From the NCBI GenBank assembly GCA_023418995.1, contig JAEZYP010000060.1, positions 1 to 64,000 on the forward strand: a stretch of 64,000 bases of DNA, read 5' to 3'. Below the pieces are notes generated by a model. It saw only the letters and a program-made list of their open reading frames with translations, was not told the origin of the DNA and searched no databases. The position numbers and the translations under genes were made by a program. Below, in pieces: positions 59,951-64,000 of the stretch. Position 1 is the stretch's first letter. Every line of letters starts with the position of its first letter. The stretch comes from Bacillota bacterium (GTDB taxonomy: Bacteria > Bacillota > Clostridia > Oscillospirales > Acutalibacteraceae).

Positions 59951-60152
59951 TTCAATATCCTTTCAACTCTTCCTGATTGTCTCTTATCCATACGGATTAT
60001 GTAATCTATTTTACCACTTTCAACAGATATTTACAATGGATTTCATAGCTTGTTTACATTCGCGCATATTCCCTGCAAGCAGAAACCACCGCCAATAAGA
60101 AGTCCGGCTGCGCAATCCGTTTCAGGAAGCACTGCCAGACTTTTCAAAGTTA

Positions 60153-60302
60153 TTATTTTCTTTTTTTACGTCCGCAGCTTTCACCATAAGGACAGCTTGA
60201 ACAGCTGCCGCCGCACTGGTGCCGGTGTTTGACTGCATAGCGAACCGCCAAAAAAATCAATGCGGCTATAACAATAAGCAGCACATAATCTGCGGTATTC
60301 AT
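60153..60302 (-). CDS. FeoB-associated Cys-rich membrane protein
   Basis: A 49-residue frame starts at ATG 60302 behind GGAAGGG, 13 bp after the feoB stop. It has one membrane helix (MNTADYVLLIVIAALIFLAV) and a short basic, Cys-rich tail with four Cys (HQCGGSCSSCPYGESCG). This is the pattern of the small proteins that follow feoB in many anaerobes, proposed to assist iron passage. The role is not proven. Confidence 0.85.
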   Translation of the reverse strand: MNTADYVLLIVIAALIFLAVRYAVKHRHQCGGSCSSCPYGESCGRKKRK

Positions 60303-60315
60303 ACAATCCCTTCCA

Positions 60316-62331
60316 TCAATGAAAAATCAGGGAGCCGACCTGGTACACAAGAAAAGAAGCGATCCAGGCAACACCGGTCTGGTAGAGCACCACCCCCACG
60401 GCACTGCGCACGCTGTTCATTTCGCGCTTTACCGCCGTGATTGCAGCAACGCACGGAGTATAAAGAAGCGTAAAGGTTAAAAACGAGCTTGCGGTTAAAG
60501 GCGTAAACAAGGCCGCAAGGGCACGCGGAAGATCGGAAACTGAGGTTCCTGTTAAAACCGCAAGGGTGCTGACCACCGCTTCCTTTGCCGTAAACCCGGC
60601 AATAAGAGCGGTTGCGGCACGCCAGTCGCTGAAGCCGAGCGGAGCGAGCACCGGCGCAATCCACCTTCCGATTCCGGCCATAATGCTGTTCGCGCTGTCC
60701 GGCGCGACGTTCAGACGGCTGTCGAAGGTTTGCAAAAACCAGATAATCATTGTCGCAACAAAAATCACGGTAAACGCCCTGCTCAGAAAATCCCTTGCTT
60801 TATCCCAAATCAGCAGGGATACGCTCTTCCAGCTGGGAAAGCGGTAGTTTGGAAGCTCCATCACAAACGGAACCGGCTTGCCGTGAAAGATGGTTTTCTT
60901 CAAGATAAGCCCGCTGAGAATCCCGGTAAGGATCCCGAACAGGTACAGGAAGATCATCACCAAAGTCTGATGCTTTGGAAAAAGAGCCATGGCAAATATC
61001 GCGTAAATCGGCAGCTTTGCGCTGCAGCTCATAAACGGGGTCAGCAAGATCGTCATTTTGCGGTCGCGCTCGCTCGAAAGCGTGCGGGTCGCCATAATGG
61101 CGGGAACGGAGCAGCCGAAGCCAATCAGCATTGGAACAAAGCTTCGACCCGAAAGACCGATTTTACGCAGCAATTTATCCATAACGAACGCAACCCGTGC
61201 CATATATCCGCTGTCCTCCAACATCGAAAGAAAGAAAAACAGAACCACAATAATCGGCAGGAAGGAAAGCACGCTGCCAACTCCCGCAAACGCGCCGTCA
61301 ATAACCAGTGAATGCACCACCGGGTTAATCCCGTAGGCGGTCAGCCCCGCGTCAGCCAGCTGCGTAACCCAGTCAATTCCGTAAGCGAGCAGAGTACTCA
61401 GCGCGCTGCCGAACACCCCGAAGGAAAGCCAGAATATCAGTATCATAATCAGCAGAAAAATTGGAATCGCGAAGTACTTGTGGGTAAGCACGCTGTCAAT
61501 TGCCACACTGCGCCGGTGTTCCTTTGACTCCCCCGATTTTACCACAGAATCATGGCAAAGCCTGTCGATAAAGGTATACCGCATATCCGCCAGGGCAGCC
61601 TCCCGGTCGGTGCCTAATTCATGCTCCATTTCTGTAACACTGTGTCCAACCATATCCTTCTCATTTTCAGAAAGACCAAGGGCGTTCATCATAGGCGCGT
61701 CGCCCTCCACCAGCTTGGTGGCGGCAAAGCGGGAAGGAACGCCGATCCGCTCCGCGTGATCCTCAACCAGATGGGCAACGGAGTGAATCGCTCTATGTAC
61801 CGCGCCGGAGCAGAAATCCTGCCGCTTCGGCAGCTGCTTTGCCTCGGCGGTATTGACGGCGGTTTCGATCAGCTCGTCGATCCCCTCGTTTTTGCTGGCG
61901 GAAATCGGAATAACCGGAACCCCAATCTCCTTGCTGAGCTGTTCGATTTTGATGGTTCCGCCATTTGCACGCACTTCGTCCATCATGTTCAGCGCGATTA
62001 CCATTGGAAGATTCAGTTCGATCAGCTGCATGCTGAGATAAAGGTTGCGCTCTATGTTGGTGGCATCCACAATATTAATGATTCCGTTCGGATGGTTACT
62101 GAGCAAATAATCCCGGGTGACAATCTCTTCGTTCGTATAAGGAGAAAGTGAATAAATGCCCGGAAGGTCAACAACCGTCACACCGCTGTGACCGCGAATT
62201 ACGCCGTCCTTCCGTTCCACCGTAACGCCCGGGAAGTTTCCCACGTGCTGGTTGGAGCCGGTCAGCTGGTTAAAGAGGGTGGTTTTTCCGCAGTTCTGAT
62301 TCCCGGCAAGCGCAAAAGTCATTTTGCTCAT
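60316..62331 (-). CDS. feoB: FeoB, ferrous iron transporter
   Basis: The 671-residue protein starts MSKMTFALAGNQNCGKTTLF with the G1 loop of its N-terminal GTPase. Further G motifs follow in VVDLPGIYSLSPYTNEE and ALNMMDEV. A helical linker domain comes next, then about eight membrane helices with the Gate-like segments (PMLIGFGCSVPAIMATRTL, LLTPFMSCSAKLPIYAIF). It imports Fe2+ under anoxic conditions. Its start overlaps the feoA stop by four bases, and a Cys-rich small gene follows, giving a complete feo operon. Confidence 0.96.
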   Translation of the reverse strand: MSKMTFALAGNQNCGKTTLFNQLTGSNQHVGNFPGVTVERKDGVIRGHSGVTVVDLPGIYSLSPYTNEEIVTRDYLLSNHPNGIINIVDATNIERNLYLSMQLIELNLPMVIALNMMDEVRANGGTIKIEQLSKEIGVPVIPISASKNEGIDELIETAVNTAEAKQLPKRQDFCSGAVHRAIHSVAHLVEDHAERIGVPSRFAATKLVEGDAPMMNALGLSENEKDMVGHSVTEMEHELGTDREAALADMRYTFIDRLCHDSVVKSGESKEHRRSVAIDSVLTHKYFAIPIFLLIMILIFWLSFGVFGSALSTLLAYGIDWVTQLADAGLTAYGINPVVHSLVIDGAFAGVGSVLSFLPIIVVLFFFLSMLEDSGYMARVAFVMDKLLRKIGLSGRSFVPMLIGFGCSVPAIMATRTLSSERDRKMTILLTPFMSCSAKLPIYAIFAMALFPKHQTLVMIFLYLFGILTGILSGLILKKTIFHGKPVPFVMELPNYRFPSWKSVSLLIWDKARDFLSRAFTVIFVATMIIWFLQTFDSRLNVAPDSANSIMAGIGRWIAPVLAPLGFSDWRAATALIAGFTAKEAVVSTLAVLTGTSVSDLPRALAALFTPLTASSFLTFTLLYTPCVAAITAVKREMNSVRSAVGVVLYQTGVAWIASFLVYQVGSLIFH

Positions 62332-62552
62332 GATTCCTCTACCTCTATCTTTTTGGCATCCTCAATACGCAGGGTCAGCTCGTAGCCCCGTAAATGAATT
62401 TCTATCGGGTCTCCCATTGGCGCAACCTTACGCACCATCACCTCCGTACGGGGAGTCAGACCCATATCGAGCAGTCTGCGGCGCAGCGCCCCTTCCCCGT
62501 TCACCGCAAGGATTTTCGATTTTTGACCGATCTTCAATTCATTCAGCGTCAT
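62328..62552 (-). CDS. feoA: FeoA, small SH3-like iron-transport protein
   Basis: The 74-residue protein starts at ATG 62552 behind AGAGGCTGG; a longer frame to 62639 is rejected. It has the FeoA pattern MTLNELKIGQKSKILAVNG, then RRRLLDMGLTPRTEVMV and a strand ending GYELTLRIEDAKKIEV. It is a cytosolic partner of FeoB. It is the first gene of the feo operon. Confidence 0.94.
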   Translation of the reverse strand: MTLNELKIGQKSKILAVNGEGALRRRLLDMGLTPRTEVMVRKVAPMGDPIEIHLRGYELTLRIEDAKKIEVEES

Positions 62553-62579
62553 ATACCAGCCTCTTATCATTAATATCGT

Positions 62580-62595
62580 GTTAGCTGTTGCTAAC
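62580..62595. promoter_or_regulatory. Inverted repeat before feoA, possible iron-regulator site
   Basis: GTTAGC and GCTAAC face each other across TGTT, 28 bp upstream of the feoA start. The half-sites resemble DtxR/IdeR operators (TTAGG-type) more than Fur boxes. The site is short, so this is tentative. Confidence 0.4.
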
Positions 62596-62799
62596 TTTAC
62601 TTTTATTGTATGTTTTCGTGCCGGGTTTGTCAATGACAAATCAGACGTTTTGCCATATATTATCCCGGTATATTTGTTTTAAATTACATAGTAAGTGATG
62701 CATTGTTCCGCTCCATCTCTATAATTTATCCTGTGTTTTGCTTTCGAAATTCATCTGTTTGGGCTTGTTGATGATTCTTAATAAAATAATTCCTAAACA
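62596..62799. other. AT-rich divergent gap between feoA and the ABC-F leader, no gene seen
   Basis: It should contain the feo promoter on the minus strand. No clear consensus hexamers or open frame were found. Confidence 0.35.
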
Positions 62800-62828
62800 T
62801 TGACAAAGGAAAAACGTTATGTTAACAT
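62800..62828 (+). promoter_or_regulatory. Promoter of the ABC-F leader with a palindrome over the -10
   Basis: TTGACA (62800-62805), a 17-bp spacer and TAACAT (62823-62828). CGTTATGTTAACATACG (62815-62831) is a near-perfect palindrome centred on GTTAAC, so a TetR/MarR-like repressor may bind over the -10. Confidence 0.7.
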
Positions 62829-62859
62829 ACGTATGAAAACAGTCAAGGAGATTACACTT

Positions 62860-62988
62860 ATGGGTTTATATAAAAAAGATCATCCCAAGAACAGAATCAG
62901 CTCTGTGCAATTGAATCCGATGAAGCATTGTACAGAGCATGGCAGAATTTACAAGCGCTTTATATTCATCGGGAAATCTGAGCAATAG
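62860..62988 (+). CDS. Small leader ORF upstream of the ABC-F gene
   Basis: The 42-residue frame starts at ATG 62860 behind AAGGAG (62846-62851). It reads MGLYKKDHPKNRISSVQLNP and ends FIFIGKSEQ. It is basic, with no membrane helix. Its stop at 62988 lies 5 bases before the first copy of a 9-base segment that can compete in the terminator stem at 63051-63086. This arrangement suits a leader peptide whose translation controls attenuation of an antibiotic-resistance type ABC-F gene. It could instead be an independent small protein. Confidence 0.6.
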   Translation: MGLYKKDHPKNRISSVQLNPMKHCTEHGRIYKRFIFIGKSEQ

Positions 62989-63050
62989 GACGGAAGGCTA
63001 TGAAAAAGCCATTCGTATATTGCTTGTTTTCCCGTTGATATTTTGTATGT

Positions 63051-63086
63051 AAAAGGCTATGGACAATGTTTTGTCCATAGCCTTTT
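63051..63086 (+). terminator. Attenuator hairpin 1 in the ABC-F leader
   Basis: AAAAGGCTATGGACAA and TTGTCCATAGCCTTTT form a perfect 16-bp stem with loop TGTT. The segment AAGGCTATG also occurs at 62994-63002 and could pair with the 3' arm instead. Confidence 0.85.
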
Positions 63087-63118
63087 GTTATTATTTGGAA
63101 CTAATAATTCCTGAGTTC

Positions 63119-63166
63119 AGCAGAAGGCGTATGCGATTTTCGTATTATGTCTTCTGCTTTTTTGTT
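63119..63166 (+). terminator. Attenuator hairpin 2 in the ABC-F leader
   Basis: AGCAGAAGGCGTATGCG pairs with CGTATTATGTCTTCTGCT, allowing G-U pairs and one bulge, and is followed by TTTTTTGTTT. It ends 25 bp before the ABC-F start codon, so transcription must read through it to express the gene. Confidence 0.85.
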
Positions 63167-63190
63167 TAGTAAGAGAAAGGATTTGTTATT

Positions 63191-64000
63191 ATGAGTTTAC
63201 TGAAAATTACCGGATTATCCCATTCCTTTGGAGATAACCCGCTGTTTAAGGACGCTGCGCTGTCCCTCCACAGAGGAGAACATATCGGCATCGTTGGCCA
63301 GAACGGAGCCGGAAAAAGTACCCTGATCAAAATCTGCACGGAGCAGATTAGCCCGGACGCCGGTCAGATATCCTGGCAACCGAAAATCGTAATTGGTTAT
63401 TTGGATCAGTATGCCGAAATAGATTTGAGCCTGACCATGAAAAGCTTCCTGCAATCGGCGTTTTCGCGGCTCTATGAAATTGAGGAGAAAATGAACGAAT
63501 TCTATAACCGCGCCTCACACGGCGAAACGGACGTTTTGGAACTGGCGGCACACTGTCAGGAACAGCTGGAACTGCATGATTTTTACTCGGTCGATACACA
63601 GATACAGCAGGTCGCGTCCGGCTTGGGTCTGCTTTCCATTGGATTGGATCGCCCGATTGCGCAGATGAGCGGCGGACAACGCGCAAAGGTGATTCTCGCA
63701 AAGCTGCTTCTGGAAAAGCCCGACGTTCTGCTGCTAGACGAGCCGACTAATTTTTTGGACAAGGAACATATCGCATGGCTTGCGGCATACCTTTCGGGTA
63801 TTCCGAACGCTTTTATGGTTGTTTCTCACGACCATAGCTTTCTGGAAAAAATCGCAACCCGAATTTGCGATATCGACAACGAAAAAATCACAAAGTATTA
63901 CGGCACATATTCAGAATTTTTGAAGAAGAAAGCCCTTTTGAGAGAGGATTATATCCGGCAGTTCTCCGCCCAGCAAAAAGAAATCAAAAAAACCGAGGAG
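63191..64000 (+). CDS. ABC-F ATPase (ribosomal protection/translation factor type), partial at right edge
   Basis: The gene starts at ATG 63191 behind AAAGGA and is open to the end of the window (270 codons seen). The first ATPase domain is complete: Walker A GQNGAGKST near residue 38, signature MSGGQRAKV, Walker B LLLDEPTNFLD and the switch His in VVSHDHSFLE. After it begins the charged inter-domain linker (LKKKALLREDYIRQFSAQQ, then KEIKKTEE), the mark of ABC-F proteins, which have no membrane part. They act on the ribosome, some giving resistance to macrolide, lincosamide or pleuromutilin drugs. The attenuated leader supports a drug-inducible role. Confidence 0.92.
   Translation, partial: MSLLKITGLSHSFGDNPLFKDAALSLHRGEHIGIVGQNGAGKSTLIKICTEQISPDAGQISWQPKIVIGYLDQYAEIDLSLTMKSFLQSAFSRLYEIEEKMNEFYNRASHGETDVLELAAHCQEQLELHDFYSVDTQIQQVASGLGLLSIGLDRPIAQMSGGQRAKVILAKLLLEKPDVLLLDEPTNFLDKEHIAWLAAYLSGIPNAFMVVSHDHSFLEKIATRICDIDNEKITKYYGTYSEFLKKKALLREDYIRQFSAQQKEIKKTEE

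Overview
The window looks like a chromosome segment of an anaerobic, spore-former-type Firmicute of the class Clostridia, most likely an Oscillospiraceae/Ruminococcaceae relative. This is inferred from the gene families present (PerR-type Fur, YitT, HypA/HypB, an LplB/YtcP-type sugar importer, GH94, ABC-F, an orphan ParA with ComFB), from strong AGGAGG ribosome binding sites and from rho-independent terminators. No rRNA, tRNA, CRISPR array or intact transposase was seen. Most of the window reads as ordinary core genome of moderate GC. The first 7.4 kb is AT-rich and accessory.

Region 1 (1-7.4 kb) resembles the degraded cargo end of a mobile element. It starts with the tail of a secreted-type protein. 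Next comes an unusual regulator made of five tandem XRE helix-turn-helix domains fused to sigma-70 regions 2 and 4. Two small paralogous acidic proteins follow, and a 45-bp repeat recurs three times around them. A DUF6103 protein, a hairpin-rich gap and a ribbon-helix-helix protein come next. After these lie AT-rich unknown genes, including a protein-kinase gene broken by one in-frame TGA, separated by four related CCCCCTGCAAG terminator hairpins.

Region 2 (7.6-15.6 kb) is a complete kdpFABCDE potassium operon on the minus strand. A 198-nt structured leader then precedes an RpiB/LacAB-type isomerase (15.9-16.6 kb). Further on are an IS200 remnant, a LysE-type exporter, an SDR, a DUF4180 protein, hypA-hypB with no hydrogenase nearby, and an ends-only IS200-like element before a CBS protein. 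A sugar cluster of ROK regulator, GH31 alpha-xylosidase and AraC regulator ends at 25.7 kb. ComFB-ParA, a membrane-anchored NlpC/P60-like protein and two MFS transporters complete the segment up to 31 kb.

Region 3 (31-41 kb) holds nitrogen control (two PII genes, a small membrane protein, amt), an iron-type alcohol dehydrogenase, two flavoproteins, perR with its own palindromic box, and yitT.

Region 4 (40-49.4 kb) is a beta-glucoside/cellobiose unit: GH1 beta-glucosidase, lipoprotein binding protein, two permeases, a LacI regulator, and a divergently transcribed GH94 phosphorylase with matching AAAACGTTTTCG-type operators.

Region 5 (49.5-64 kb) carries a DUF6530/GIY-YIG pair, an amino-acid racemase with a D-2-hydroxyacid dehydrogenase, an RHH protein with clpB, dinB, PPC and Dabb proteins, a HAD phosphatase with a PAS-PAS-GGDEF protein, feoA-feoB with a Cys-rich partner, and the start of an ABC-F gene. 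The ABC-F leader has a promoter, a small upstream ORF, two terminators and a repeated anti-terminator segment, which together suggest transcription attenuation.
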